Notes: a model not told the origin generated them from the sequence alone. 46,910 nt of DNA from Deltaproteobacteria bacterium (GCA_029938605.1 JAOZUO010000018.1:1-46910); one strand, 5' to 3'; positions 34,681-43,682 are shown, counted from the first letter of the stretch. Translations and numbers: made by a program.

Positions 34681-36183
34681 ATGAAGCCCTTGGGACTACA
34701 TTGGTGGTGGCTGGCCTGTGGTGTGCTCGTGGTAACACTCGCGGGCGGCTGCAAAAAGGACTCCGGACCCCGCTGCGGTGACGGAGTGATCGAAGGCGAT
34801 GAGGTGTGCGACTCCACCAACCTCGCGGGGGAGACCTGCGACTCCATCAGTGGCGAACCCAACGGGGACCTGCGCTGCGCCGAAGACTGCATGAGCTTCG
34901 AGGACGGCGCCTGCCACATGTGCGGCAACGGGGAGTTGGAAGGGAACGAAGACTGCGAGGGCGATACGGCGGGGACCACCTGTGAGGATCTGGGATACGC
35001 GGGCGGGAGCCTGACCTGCTCGGTGGACTGCCACTACGACGTGAGCCACTGCTGGAGCTGTGCCGACGGCGTATGCCAGGCAGACGACGGCGAGACGAGG
35101 GATGTCTGTCCTTCGGACTGCGGCTGGTTCGACGTGGCGGTGGGCTATCGCTTCACCTGCGGGCTCATCCGGGGAACGGGCGCCTTTTGCTGGGGCGAGG
35201 GAGTCGGGCCCTTGGCCCTGCTGCTGGGAGGCGGCACCCACCTGGTATCCATCGTCAATGGCTCCGGAGCCACACTCGGCACAGACGACGAGGGCGTTGT
35301 GTGGATGTGGTTCCAAGGCAATCCCATCGCCCCCGACACGCCGGAGCTGGCTCAAGCCACGGAGATCTCTGCCTTTGGGGCCGGAGGAAACCACTACTGC
35401 TTCACCACCGCCGACGGCCAGGCCTGGTGCAGCGGCAACAACGACTGTGGGCAACTCGGCGACGGGACCACCAACACGCCCGCAGAGGCGGTACAGGTCG
35501 AGGGCCTCGGTGACGTGATCTCCATCGCCGCCGGGTCGCAGCACTCCTGCGCCGTCTCTGGTGACGGCCTCGTCTGGTGCTGGGGTGAGGGCAGCGCCGG
35601 GAGGCTTGGCGACGGAACCACCCACGAAAGCTGCGATGTCGGGGGCAACACCGTGGACTGCGCGCCCTCCCCCGTACAGGTAACCGGGATCACCGGCGCG
35701 ATCACTGTGACCTCCGGCGGCTATCACAGCTGCGCCACCACCGGCGCCGGAGAGATCTGGTGCTGGGGTCTGGACAACCATGGGCAGATCGGCGATGGAT
35801 CGAGCATGGACACCTGCACGATGCCCAATGGCGACGTCTCCTGCCGAATCACACCAGTCAAGGTGCCTGGGCTCACAGGCGTTACCCAGGCCAGCGCGGG
35901 CAACTTCTACACCTGCGCTGTATACAACGAGCTGCTAAACTGCTGGGGGCAAAATGCCAACGGGCAGCTCGGAAACAACAGCACTATGGATGAGTCCTCG
36001 CCCGTGTCGGTGCCCATGCTGCGTGTGCTCCGGGTGGTGGCCTCGGATACCCACACCTGCGCCGTGTCCACCGACGGGACGCTGGAGTGTTGGGGCCAAA
36101 ATGAGCTGGGTCAGCTCGGCAACGGATCCTTCGACAACTCATTGTCCCCCGTGGAAGTAGTCGACTCCACAGACGTACCGTAG
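34681..36183 (+). CDS. Cys-rich / RCC1-repeat lipoprotein (second pair)
   Basis: A 500-residue exported lipoprotein with AGGGAG at good spacing. The signal (LHWWWLACGVLVVTLAGG) ends at Cys24. Residues 30-140 are Cys-rich repeats, such as CGDGVIEGDEVCD and CGNGELEGNEDCEGD, the DUF4215-like kind. The remainder holds about six RCC1 blades, each with CAV/CAT and CWG (WCWGEGSAGRLGDGTTHES, NCWGQNANGQLGNNS). The first blades are degenerate: one has WCSG in place of CWG, another WMW. The layout matches the gene at 17417-19147. As there, a transmembrane Ser/Thr kinase gene follows on the same strand, 92 bp away. A surface propeller that binds a partner is the likely form; the ligand is unknown. Confidence 0.85.
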   Translation: MKPLGLHWWWLACGVLVVTLAGGCKKDSGPRCGDGVIEGDEVCDSTNLAGETCDSISGEPNGDLRCAEDCMSFEDGACHMCGNGELEGNEDCEGDTAGTTCEDLGYAGGSLTCSVDCHYDVSHCWSCADGVCQADDGETRDVCPSDCGWFDVAVGYRFTCGLIRGTGAFCWGEGVGPLALLLGGGTHLVSIVNGSGATLGTDDEGVVWMWFQGNPIAPDTPELAQATEISAFGAGGNHYCFTTADGQAWCSGNNDCGQLGDGTTNTPAEAVQVEGLGDVISIAAGSQHSCAVSGDGLVWCWGEGSAGRLGDGTTHESCDVGGNTVDCAPSPVQVTGITGAITVTSGGYHSCATTGAGEIWCWGLDNHGQIGDGSSMDTCTMPNGDVSCRITPVKVPGLTGVTQASAGNFYTCAVYNELLNCWGQNANGQLGNNSTMDESSPVSVPMLRVLRVVASDTHTCAVSTDGTLECWGQNELGQLGNGSFDNSLSPVEVVDSTDVP

Positions 36184-36275
36184 CCCCCGATCCCAGCTAG
36201 TACCACTGCCCCCGTTTCAGCCAACCATTGCACCTCGCCTCGGGAATCGTATCATAGTGGATTGGAGCACCCCAG

Positions 36276-37964
36276 ATGACCGACGCCGCCGATCCAGCCG
36301 ACAACACACAAGAGCCACATGGCGGTTCCACATCCATGCCCACCAGCTCAGCTTTGGGTATGGTGGTGGACGGCCGCTACAGAATCGTCCAACCCCTGGC
36401 CGAAGGCGGTATGGGCTCGGTGTTCCTGGGTCTGCAGGAGAATCTGAACCGGCGTGTGGCCATCAAGCGGGTGAGCCAGCCCGAGGAGCAGGACGCCGAA
36501 CGATTCCGGCGGGAGGCCGAGGCCCTGGCCGCCGTGTCCCACCCGGCCATCGTAGAAGTGTACGACTACGTCAATGAGCCCACAGCCTCAGTGAGCTACC
36601 TGATCATGGCCTACGTGGACGGCGAGAACCTGGAGGACTACATCGATGGGCAACCCCAGGGCGTAGTCACACCGTTGGAGTCCCTCGGGCTGATGGTGCC
36701 CGTGGCCTCGGCCCTGGTGGAGCTGCACTCCCACGAGATCCTCCACCGCGACATCAAGCCCGCCAACCTCGTACGCTATGAGCGCGCCGACCGCCGCGCC
36801 GCAGTGAAGCTGGTGGACTTCGGCATCGCCCGGCGGGCTCAGGACCCCGGGCTCACGGCCGCGGGGCTCATCGTGGGCACGCCGCCCTACCTGTCGCCGG
36901 AGGTGATCCTGGGCAAGGGCCACTCCGAGGGGTCCGACGTCTACGCCTTCGGGGCCACGCTCTTCGAGCTGCTCACCGGCGAACCGCCCCACGGTAAGGA
37001 TGACCTGCACCAGATTCTCAAGCACGCCACCCAGGAGGACGTGACCCTACCCGCCTCACTCAACGCCACCCCGCTGGGCACGCTGCTATTGCGGGTACTC
37101 AACCGGGAAGACGAGGGGCGGCCGACCATGCAGACTGTGCTCGATGAGCTGGAGCAGATCCGGCTGTCGTTGCTCATGGAGAGCGGTGATCCCGACGCCC
37201 CTCTCAGGGCCACGCGCAACATCTCCGGAGCCACCATGCCGCCGGGCTTCGGCCAAGCATCCCTCTCTCTCCAGGCCGTCACCGCGGCCATTAATCCGCT
37301 GCGGAGTGACCCCGCAACCACCAGGGAGGTCCCTCCGGGAGCCACCGCCCTGGTGTCCCAGCCTGAGACTCCCCAGCACACCCTCGAGGTCAAGCGACTA
37401 CGCGCGGCGCCAGACGTTCGCACCGCCCGGCAGACCCCGGTTGTGCCCTGGATCCTAGCCGGTGTCATGGGAGTGGTGGCCGTCGTGGTCACAATCCTGC
37501 TCCTGGTGTCCGAGCCCGGGGAGAAGAAGCCTCCAGAGACGAAGGATGTGAAAAATCCCATCGTCGCCAACACCATGAACGGCGTCCCCGAGATCCTGAG
37601 CCGTCCCACTCCCCGCCGCCACTCCGAGGGGACCACGTCCCTGTCCGGAATCGGCCGGGCCAAACTCACGGGTGAGCTCCTGGCCGGGTGCAGTAACCTA
37701 AAAAAGGCCACGAGTCTCTTTTACAAGGCCGACCGCCGCCGCCGCAAAAAGCAGCACCATGAATGGGCCAAGGCAGCCTTCAGCGCCTTGATCCAGTGCA
37801 GCCACGCCATCTCCGGTCAGAAGATGTGGGCCGCCTACCGCCTGGCCAAGCTCCACGCCAAGGACGGCGAATGCGCCTCCGTAGACCAAGCCTGGCGCCA
37901 GTGGGCCCTCAACGGCGGCCTCCGCAAAAACGGGCACCTCAAAAAACCCCGTTGCCCTAAGTAG
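36276..37964 (+). CDS. Transmembrane Ser/Thr protein kinase with Cys-containing extracytoplasmic domain
   Basis: A 562-residue Hanks-type kinase; TTGGAG lies 8 bp before the ATG. The kinase domain (about 33-300) has LAEGGMGSV (41-49), VAIK64, HRDIKPAN (157-164, D159), DFG (181-183) and GTPPYLSPE (201-209), so it should be active. A Pro/Thr-rich juxtamembrane stretch leads to one membrane helix (about 390-412). The extracytoplasmic part (about 415-562) is basic, helical and has four Cys (AGCSNLKKATSLFY, LIQCSHAI, DGECASVD, PRCPK); no known domain was recognised. It differs from the PEGA tail of the kinase at 19211. It follows a Cys-rich/RCC1 lipoprotein gene, and its stop codon forms the edge of a long hairpin. 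Confidence 0.92.
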   Translation: MTDAADPADNTQEPHGGSTSMPTSSALGMVVDGRYRIVQPLAEGGMGSVFLGLQENLNRRVAIKRVSQPEEQDAERFRREAEALAAVSHPAIVEVYDYVNEPTASVSYLIMAYVDGENLEDYIDGQPQGVVTPLESLGLMVPVASALVELHSHEILHRDIKPANLVRYERADRRAAVKLVDFGIARRAQDPGLTAAGLIVGTPPYLSPEVILGKGHSEGSDVYAFGATLFELLTGEPPHGKDDLHQILKHATQEDVTLPASLNATPLGTLLLRVLNREDEGRPTMQTVLDELEQIRLSLLMESGDPDAPLRATRNISGATMPPGFGQASLSLQAVTAAINPLRSDPATTREVPPGATALVSQPETPQHTLEVKRLRAAPDVRTARQTPVVPWILAGVMGVVAVVVTILLLVSEPGEKKPPETKDVKNPIVANTMNGVPEILSRPTPRRHSEGTTSLSGIGRAKLTGELLAGCSNLKKATSLFYKADRRRRKKQHHEWAKAAFSALIQCSHAISGQKMWAAYRLAKLHAKDGECASVDQAWRQWALNGGLRKNGHLKKPRCPK

Positions 37965-38126
37965 TTGCCACCCCAGAAGTGGCTTCGAAGCGAAAGCGTG
38001 CCAGGTGCGTCGGATGTGCACTACCAGATCTGGTGGTTGTACCGGGCGTACTACCCCAGATCTGGTGGTGTGCAGACGGCGTGCCTGGTGCGCTTGCAGC
38101 CGATGTCCACTTCTGGGGTGGCAACT
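37963..38126. repeat. Long imperfect inverted repeat (element A)
   Basis: The outer 20 bp are perfectly complementary (AGTTGCCACCCCAGAAGTGG at 37963-37982 with 38107-38126), and pairing continues inwards with many C/T differences that would be G-U pairs in RNA. The centre holds ACCAGATCTGGT (38023-38034) and CCAGATCTGG (38056-38065), themselves palindromes. It begins in the stop codon of the kinase gene. It could act as a terminator or a mobile palindromic unit. Its core differs from elements B, C and D. Confidence 0.75.
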
Positions 38127-38127
38127 A

Positions 38128-38288
38128 AGGGTCCGCGAATGGACAACTCAGTCGTCCTGGCCGCCGATCCATCCCGCTGGTCGGCGTCGCTCGTCGGTTG
38201 CATAGGCACCGCTATACGCCCTCCTCGCTCCTTGCCCAGCGGGCGCCTCGACGACCATCATCGATCGAGTTGTCCATTCGCGGACCCT
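38128..38288 (-). repeat. Dispersed palindromic element, copy B
   Basis: Perfect 22-bp arms (starting AGGGTCCGCGAATGGACAAC at 38128 and closing at 38267-38288). Read on the minus strand the core is GCGAGGAGGGCGTATA, then CTATGCAACCGACGAGCGAC, matching copies C and D. It reaches the stop codon of the RDD gene. With element A it fills the whole space between two convergent genes, and CCCTAAGTAG occurs at both outer edges (37955-37964 and 38285-38294). Confidence 0.8.
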
Positions 38289-39021
38289 AAGTAGGTCCCC
38301 AGGTCTCCGACTCGTCGGGGGGGGCGCCTACGATGACCTGGGTGGAGGCGATGAGATCGTGAAGACAGCGGCGCTCCTGACCGAAGATAAGCAACGGGTC
38401 CACCAGACCGACAATGCCACCAATGTAGGGGATGTTGGTGATCAGGCTCATGACCCAGCCGCGCAAAAGTACGCCGTTGACAAAGCCCGGCATGGAGCCG
38501 TCCAGCTTCACGATGCGGATATGCAGCCATTTTTTGCCCAGGGACTGGCCCCGGGTGGCGATGAGGTACCACTGGTAGATGGCCAGGATCAGGACGCCGA
38601 CGCCCATGACTCCCACGGCGAGCCATAGATCGCTCTCCTTCTTGGAATCTATGGACTTGAGGAAATCGTACAACAGGATGAACCCGGGCAGGGCGGCCGC
38701 AATGGAGAGGAGTCCGTCGAGTATGGCCGCGACGAGACGTGTACCCCGACCGGCCAGCTCGTAGGGCTGCCAATATGGCTGGTGACCGTAGCCCCCCTGC
38801 GGCGGATAGCCGCCACCGGGCGGTGCGTAGGGGTTGTGCTCGCCACCGGGCGGCGGGTAGCCACCGGGCGGCGGGTAGCCTCCGCCGGCGGGCGGGTAGC
38901 CATCGGGCGGCGGGTAGCCTCCGCCAGCGGGCGGGTAGCCATCGAGCGCCGGGTAGCCGCCATCGGGATTGTCACCTTGCGGAGGCGAGGCGCCCGGCGG
39001 ATTGCGGTTGCGATCGTCCAT
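38287..39021 (-). CDS. RDD family membrane protein with Gly-Tyr-Pro-rich N-terminus
   Basis: A 244-residue protein from ATG 39021, which has GAGGAG just upstream; the open frame further upstream runs through the neighbouring gene and is not protein-like. Residues 15-80 are low complexity, repeats of GGYPPP / DGYPPA, ending near YGHQPYWQPYELAGRG. The rest is an RDD domain: RGTRLVAAILDGLLSI (Arg and Asp in the first helix), a second and third helix, and RGQSLGKKWLHIRIVKLDG. A final basic/acidic segment ends DLIASTQVIVG. RDD proteins are small membrane proteins; some act as Na+/H+ antiporters, most are unstudied. The gene is 62 bp after the giant Cys-rich lipoprotein gene on the same strand. Confidence 0.85.
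   Translation of the reverse strand: MDDRNRNPPGASPPQGDNPDGGYPALDGYPPAGGGYPPPDGYPPAGGGYPPPGGYPPPGGEHNPYAPPGGGYPPQGGYGHQPYWQPYELAGRGTRLVAAILDGLLSIAAALPGFILLYDFLKSIDSKKESDLWLAVGVMGVGVLILAIYQWYLIATRGQSLGKKWLHIRIVKLDGSMPGFVNGVLLRGWVMSLITNIPYIGGIVGLVDPLLIFGQERRCLHDLIASTQVIVGAPPDESETWGPT
38796..38961 (-). repeat. Degenerate tandem repeats encoding GYPPP motifs
   Basis: Repeating GGCGGGTAGCC-type units of mixed length within the RDD gene, encoding the cytoplasmic Gly-Tyr-Pro tail. Confidence 0.6.
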
Positions 39022-39083
39022 GGTCTCCTCGTTCAACGGACCGTCCAGAGTGCACCCAGGATCCGCCGCCACGGAACCACCTG

Positions 39084-42000
39084 TCAATCCAGGATCGTCA
39101 CGTCGTCGATGTACCAGCCGGGATAGGTAACCGAGCTGTCGGTGCGGAAGTCGAAACGAAGATATACGGTCTGCCCCGCCCAGGCGGACAGGTCGGCCAG
39201 GAAGGAGTACCACACCTGATTCCAGGACAGGTTGTCCTCGCCCCAGGCGGGCTGGCCTCCAACGCTGGAGAGGTTGTAGGCCGGCGTCACCGCGTCCACC
39301 CGCGTGAAAGTGACGCCATCGGTGCTGATCTTCAGGTTGCCGCCGTCGAAGGACGATCCCTCGGTGGACACCCAGGAGCGAAACTGGAGCAGGGGCGCCA
39401 CGGCGGCGGTGAGATCGATGGCCGGCGAGGTGGCCGTACAGACCCCCCAGACCAGGTTGTTGGAGTAGACGCCCGTCATCTGGACGCCGATACAGCTTCC
39501 GCTGAAGCAACCGGACGGGCCGGACCCCGAGGGCACGCCCCAGCCCCACTCGCTGTTGAGTGTCCAGCCGTGACCCGCGGCGTCGAAGTCCTCCTGCCAC
39601 ACACCCTGCACCACATCCACCGTCAAGGACTGCTCATCGAAGTTGCTCGGATCCGAAGGATTCTGGACCCGAACGATCACCGTACCCGGACCCTGGTTCG
39701 CCGCCAGGGGCGTCCCATCGAGCACTCCCGTGGCGGGATCGATGCTCAACCACCCGTCGTTGGTGCCTCCCGGCTGGATGGACCAGGCCAGGACGGGGGG
39801 CCCGCCCTCGGCGGTGAGGGGGCGGCTGAAGGGCAACCCGATGAGCGCCAGGCCGAGGTCCTGTCCGGAGGTCATCTGGATGGGCACCTCCCCGGCCTCT
39901 GTCACGGAAACGGCGTCCACGTACCAGCCGGGATTGTTCGTCGAAACGTTGGACACAAAGGAGAAACGCAGGTTCACCACCTGGCCCGTCCAAGGCGTCA
40001 GATCCGCCAACACGCGGTGCCACCCCAAACTGGTCTTGTCCCCGTAATAGGCCTGCTCACCGGACACCAGCCCGTCGTAGGCGGGGGTGGGGGTGACTAT
40101 GGTCCAGTTGCTGCCACCATCGGAGGAGATCTGGAGGTTGCCGCCATCCAGAGCGGAGTACGCATACGTGTAGAACCACTGATAGAAGGAAAGCGTGGGG
40201 TTCACCGCGCCGGCGAGATCGATGGGGGGCGGCTCGGCCACGCAGGTATCGTAGGCCATGGAGTCACTGTGGTTGGCGTCGATCTGCGTGGCGATACAGG
40301 AGCTCCCGTTGAGACATGCAGCAGGTCCAACGCTCGAGGGCGTACCCCACTCCCAATCCACGTCGAGGATCCAGGCGCCCGGGTGTCCGGAGTCGAAGTC
40401 CGTCTGGTAGGGAATGGGCTCCGGCGTCACGATCTCCTGGGAGAAGGTCACCTCCTGGAAGTTCTGGGTGAAGGTGGACTCCTCGCAGCGGACGGTAACC
40501 TCCACCGAGCCCACGTTGATGGCCATCGGTGTACCACTGAGCGTCCCCGTGACAGGATCGATGGACAACCAACTGTCATTCACGCCACCTGACAGGATGG
40601 ACCAGTTGTAGACCCCCGTGCCGCCCTTGGCCTGGAGATGGGCCTGGTAGGGCTGTGCCTCCGAGCCTCGCCGCAGGTTCGGATCGGAGGTGATCTCCAC
40701 CTCCACCAGGTGCGCCTCGGTGACCAGAACCTTGTCCACATACATACCCGAGTAGTTGGTCGAGGAGTTGGAGTACAGGGAGAAGGCGATCTGGATGGTA
40801 TCTCCGATGAAGTCCGAAAGATCGAAGATGACCTCGTTCCACGACTGGTGGGTGGTGACCCCCCGCCAGCAATTCTCCAAGGCCGTGACCCCGTCGTAAG
40901 GCAGGTTCGGGTCGGGCAACACGGCCCAATCGAAGCCGCCGTTGGTGGTGATCCATACGTTGTAGCCATCGGAGGTGGAGCTGGAACCCCACAGTTGCAA
41001 GACCAACATCGGCTGGGTGGCCGCCACCAGGTGCATAGGTGGGGTGATGGCCATGTTGTCTCGCCACGCCTGGTTGATGGAATAGTCGCTGTTGATGTTG
41101 GTGCCCAGCAACAGGCTACCCTCGTACGCGCTGTCGGGCTCCTCGTCGATGCCGTTAGGCTCGCCCACCTCCCAGTCGCCCAGCAGGGTCCAGGTGTTTT
41201 GCACATCGAGGGGATCGGCGAAGTCCTCGTTGAGATACCACACCAGCCCGGAGCACCCGCTGACGTCCAGACCACAGGAGCCCGTGCAGTCCAGCGTCCC
41301 GGTGGTGTACCCCACGCTCTGACAGGTCTTTCCCTTGAGGTCGGCGCCGTCGCACCGCTCGGTGCACTCGGCGAAGCCATCCCCACAGGCCGGGGGAGTG
41401 CCGCTGCAGGTCGTGAAGTCGAAGGTGCACCACGGCGTGCAGGTCAGCGAGCCCCCCTCATAGCACTCCTGTTCACAGGTGCGACCGCCCAAGTCCAAGC
41501 CGTCACACTCCTCGCCCTCAACCGCCTCCCGCACGCCGTTACCACAGTTGGGGCAGCAGTCCATCGGACACCGTTGGCAGGTCTCGCCCATGTGGTCGTC
41601 ACACTGCTGATCCCCGCACACAAACTCCATCTCGCAGGTGTCCGAGCAACCATCGTGGATGGTACTATTGCCGTCCTCGCACTCCTCCCCAGCCTCCCAG
41701 ATCCCGTTGCCGCAAATGGCCACGCCGTCGGTGTCCCTGCACCCCTTGTCGCAGCCGTCGCCGGGATCGGGGTCGTTGTTGCCGTCGTCGCACTCCTCTC
41801 CCGGGTCGAGCACCCCGTCACCGCAATCCGGACAGCAGTCCGCCGGGCACAGGTCGCAGGTCTCGTAGTTGGCCGCCTCGCATACTTCGTTGCCGCACAC
41901 AAACTCCACCCGGCACTCATAGCTGCACCCATCGCCGGAGATGTTGTTGTTGTCGTCACACATCTCCGAGGCGTCCACGGTGCCATTACCGCAGCCGTCC

Positions 42001-42515
42001 TCGCGCTCGCACTCCTCGTCGCAGCCGTCCCCGCCCACCACGTTGCCGTCGTCGCACCCCTCGCCAATCTCGTGAATGGAGTTGCCGCACAGCGCCCCCG
42101 GCTCATCGTCCAGACACAACGCACTACAGCCATCGCCGTCGGTGAGGTTGTCATCATCGCACTGCTCGCCGACATCCAACCGCCCGTTCCCGCAGCCCCT
42201 TTCCACGCGGCACAGCGCGTCGCAGCCGTCGCCTGCGACATAGTTGCCGTCGTCGCACTCCTCGCCAACCTCCACGACGTTGTTCGCGCAGAACGCCTCC
42301 ACCTCGCAGACGGAGTTGCACCCATCGTGACCCGTGGTGTTGCCGTCGTCACACTGCTCACCGGGGTTGATCACTCCGTTGCCGCACAGATCGACGTGGC
42401 TATTGTTGTTGTCCTGGGTGGAAGAAATGCACCCCGCCATGAGCAGCATCGCGACCATTCCAACCGTCGTTTCGCGTAGGAGGCTGGCGTGAATAAACTT
42501 GTCAAGTTGGGACAC
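39084..42515 (-). CDS. Giant Cys-rich (DUF4215-repeat) lipoprotein with repeated beta-sandwich modules
   Basis: About 1143 residues if started at GTG 42515. A signal region ([22 protein letters not shown]) ends in a good lipobox, LMAGC, Cys29. Residues about 35-400 carry around ten DUF4215-type Cys-rich repeats, such as [16 protein letters not shown] and [14 protein letters not shown], common on myxobacterial surface proteins. Then come three MAM/jelly-roll-like modules, each with a GW(YV)DxV ending ([36 protein letters not shown]), separated by two putative Ig-like domains ([30 protein letters not shown]). Likely a large surface adhesin. The start is uncertain because a palindromic element (42479-42634) covers the 5' end; the frame stays open to 42896. 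Lipidation is predicted only. Confidence 0.8.
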   Translation of the reverse strand: MSQLDKFIHASLLRETTVGMVAMLLMAGCISSTQDNNNSHVDLCGNGVINPGEQCDDGNTTGHDGCNSVCEVEAFCANNVVEVGEECDDGNYVAGDGCDALCRVERGCGNGRLDVGEQCDDDNLTDGDGCSALCLDDEPGALCGNSIHEIGEGCDDGNVVGGDGCDEECEREDGCGNGTVDASEMCDDNNNISGDGCSYECRVEFVCGNEVCEAANYETCDLCPADCCPDCGDGVLDPGEECDDGNNDPDPGDGCDKGCRDTDGVAICGNGIWEAGEECEDGNSTIHDGCSDTCEMEFVCGDQQCDDHMGETCQRCPMDCCPNCGNGVREAVEGEECDGLDLGGRTCEQECYEGGSLTCTPWCTFDFTTCSGTPPACGDGFAECTERCDGADLKGKTCQSVGYTTGTLDCTGSCGLDVSGCSGLVWYLNEDFADPLDVQNTWTLLGDWEVGEPNGIDEEPDSAYEGSLLLGTNINSDYSINQAWRDNMAITPPMHLVAATQPMLVLQLWGSSSTSDGYNVWITTNGGFDWAVLPDPNLPYDGVTALENCWRGVTTHQSWNEVIFDLSDFIGDTIQIAFSLYSNSSTNYSGMYVDKVLVTEAHLVEVEITSDPNLRRGSEAQPYQAHLQAKGGTGVYNWSILSGGVNDSWLSIDPVTGTLSGTPMAINVGSVEVTVRCEESTFTQNFQEVTFSQEIVTPEPIPYQTDFDSGHPGAWILDVDWEWGTPSSVGPAACLNGSSCIATQIDANHSDSMAYDTCVAEPPPIDLAGAVNPTLSFYQWFYTYAYSALDGGNLQISSDGGSNWTIVTPTPAYDGLVSGEQAYYGDKTSLGWHRVLADLTPWTGQVVNLRFSFVSNVSTNNPGWYVDAVSVTEAGEVPIQMTSGQDLGLALIGLPFSRPLTAEGGPPVLAWSIQPGGTNDGWLSIDPATGVLDGTPLAANQGPGTVIVRVQNPSDPSNFDEQSLTVDVVQGVWQEDFDAAGHGWTLNSEWGWGVPSGSGPSGCFSGSCIGVQMTGVYSNNLVWGVCTATSPAIDLTAAVAPLLQFRSWVSTEGSSFDGGNLKISTDGVTFTRVDAVTPAYNLSSVGGQPAWGEDNLSWNQVWYSFLADLSAWAGQTVYLRFDFRTDSSVTYPGWYIDDVTILD

Positions 42516-42634
42516 GAGGCGCGCGGAAGCCAAGGCGCGAGGAGGGCGCATACTCTGCGTATGCAACCGACGAGCAACGCAGGCAGCCGCGATGGATCGG
42601 GTTCCAGGTGACAAGTTTATTTGCGCCTGCCTCC
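42479..42634 (+). repeat. Dispersed palindromic element, copy C
   Basis: Arms of 26 bp (42479-42504 with 42609-42634) pair with three mismatches, two of them G-U type; the inner part is AATAAACTTGTCA / TGACAAGTTTATT. The core reads GCGAGGAGGGCGCATAC then GTATGCAACCGACGAGCAAC and GATGGATCGG. It lies over the 5' end of the giant lipoprotein gene and is 156 bp, a multiple of three, so the frame passes through it open. Confidence 0.8.
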
Positions 42635-42879
42635 TTAGGGTCGGGAATCGGCAACGTGACATATGGGAAATCCTCGAGCTCTGGTTCAGTACAAGGCCGA
42701 CCGAAGAGTCCATGATTTGAGCCCACTGGTCGTACAACCCCTTCAGCGACAAATCATACCGTGGTGGAAGGTATTCGTCGAGCACGCCATTGGGCTTTCC
42801 CCAGGGCAACCAAATAGGTACACTGTCTGGCAGTTCGCCTTCGGGACCATCGGCGGACGTCGGATTGAAGGAGTCGTTC
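42635..42879. other. Intergenic region with an open minus-strand frame of unclear status
   Basis: Between element C and the rightward gene at 42880. On the minus strand the reading frame of the giant lipoprotein continues to 42896 and encodes protein-like sequence (SVPIWLPWGKPNGVLDEY, YDLSLKGLYDQWAQIMD). No ribosome-binding site or signal fits, and it may be chance or a remnant of a gene broken by the element. The rightward promoter should also be here, but none is clear. Confidence 0.3.
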
Positions 42880-43680
42880 ATGTTTTTGCGTTTCAACCCT
42901 CACGATGCGGTGGGACGTGGTTTCGCCTTCGGGCTGGCCTTCGCGGCCGCCGGGATCATGCTGATCAGCGACAGCCAGGCCGCTCCCGCCGGGTCGGGTG
43001 ACCGTCCGGCTGCCCGGCCTCCGATCCCCGCCCAGACTACCCCCGCTGCCCGGGCCAAGGACCCCTCGCGTCCGACGGCCGCGCCGCCCCGTGGGAAGTC
43101 CACCCCGCGGGCGGTGCCGCCCCGACAAAAAACGCGCCCCGTGGCGCCGCCTCCCAAAAAACGCGCCCGGCCCGCGCCACCCCGGCGGGACCTACGTCCT
43201 CGCCTCCCGGAGCGCCCCCGGCCGGACGGCACGTCCCCGGACCAGGGACTCCCCGACAATGAAAGGGAGCCGGTGGAGAAGACCATGCGCCCCCTCCAGG
43301 GAGCCGCCTGGGCCCTGGTGGGCGTCGCCACCGCGCTGCTCACGTTCACTGGCGTCTTCGCCTTGATGGTGGAGGACCGGGAGGACGAAATGGAGCGACT
43401 GGCCAGCTTCGTGGACCCCTACTCCAACCCGCCCTTCCAGCCCCTGACCTACGACGGACGCACCAAACGCGACTTCGAACAGTACAAAAAAGAAGGGGAG
43501 CGCTACGAAATCGTCGCGTTCACCTTCCTGGGGCTGTCCACCGCCGCGGTCATCGCCGCCACGACGCTGTTCCTGATCGACCACATCACCAAGAAGAAGA
43601 AAGCGAAGGAGTCGAGCCTGCGGGTGCGGCCCATCATCGGCCCCCGGGGCGGCGGCGTTTCCCTCGGACTGGAGTTCTAA
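42880..43680 (+). CDS. Proline-rich membrane protein with helix hairpin and Gly/Phe tail
   Basis: A 266-residue protein from ATG 42880 with AAGGAG six bases before it; an earlier in-frame ATG at 42790 gives no signal peptide. Export signal FAFGLAFAAAGIMLIS, cleaved near SQAAPAG. A Pro/Arg/Lys-rich stretch follows (residues about 35-135). Two membrane helices (about 145-165 and 210-232) flank a charged loop with acidic RED motifs and FQPLTYDGRTKRDFEQYKKE. After KKKKAK comes the tail VRPIIGPRGGGVSLGLEF. The helix-loop-helix plus Gly-to-Phe ending is shared with 20921-22012 and 29276-30481, but there is no PEGA domain here. Two base pairs separate its stop from the next ATG. Function is unknown. 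Confidence 0.75.
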   Translation: MFLRFNPHDAVGRGFAFGLAFAAAGIMLISDSQAAPAGSGDRPAARPPIPAQTTPAARAKDPSRPTAAPPRGKSTPRAVPPRQKTRPVAPPPKKRARPAPPRRDLRPRLPERPRPDGTSPDQGLPDNEREPVEKTMRPLQGAAWALVGVATALLTFTGVFALMVEDREDEMERLASFVDPYSNPPFQPLTYDGRTKRDFEQYKKEGERYEIVAFTFLGLSTAAVIAATTLFLIDHITKKKKAKESSLRVRPIIGPRGGGVSLGLEF

Positions 43681-43682
43681 CC

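Noticed and set aside
37963..38288. CRISPR array or IS element at the kinase/RDD junction
   Set aside because: There are no regularly spaced repeats and no transposase frame; the structure is two adjacent palindromes.
39022..39600. Upstream extension of the RDD frame to give a 437-residue protein
   Set aside because: ATG 39021 has GAGGAG in place and gives a proper RDD protein; the extension overlaps the real 3' end of the Cys-rich gene and is Arg-rich and featureless.
38739..42479. Long plus-strand open frames (617 and 613 codons) across the Cys-rich lipoprotein
   Set aside because: They mirror the minus-strand DUF4215 and beta-module gene and show no protein-family features; repetitive codons on the real strand keep the opposite strand free of stops.
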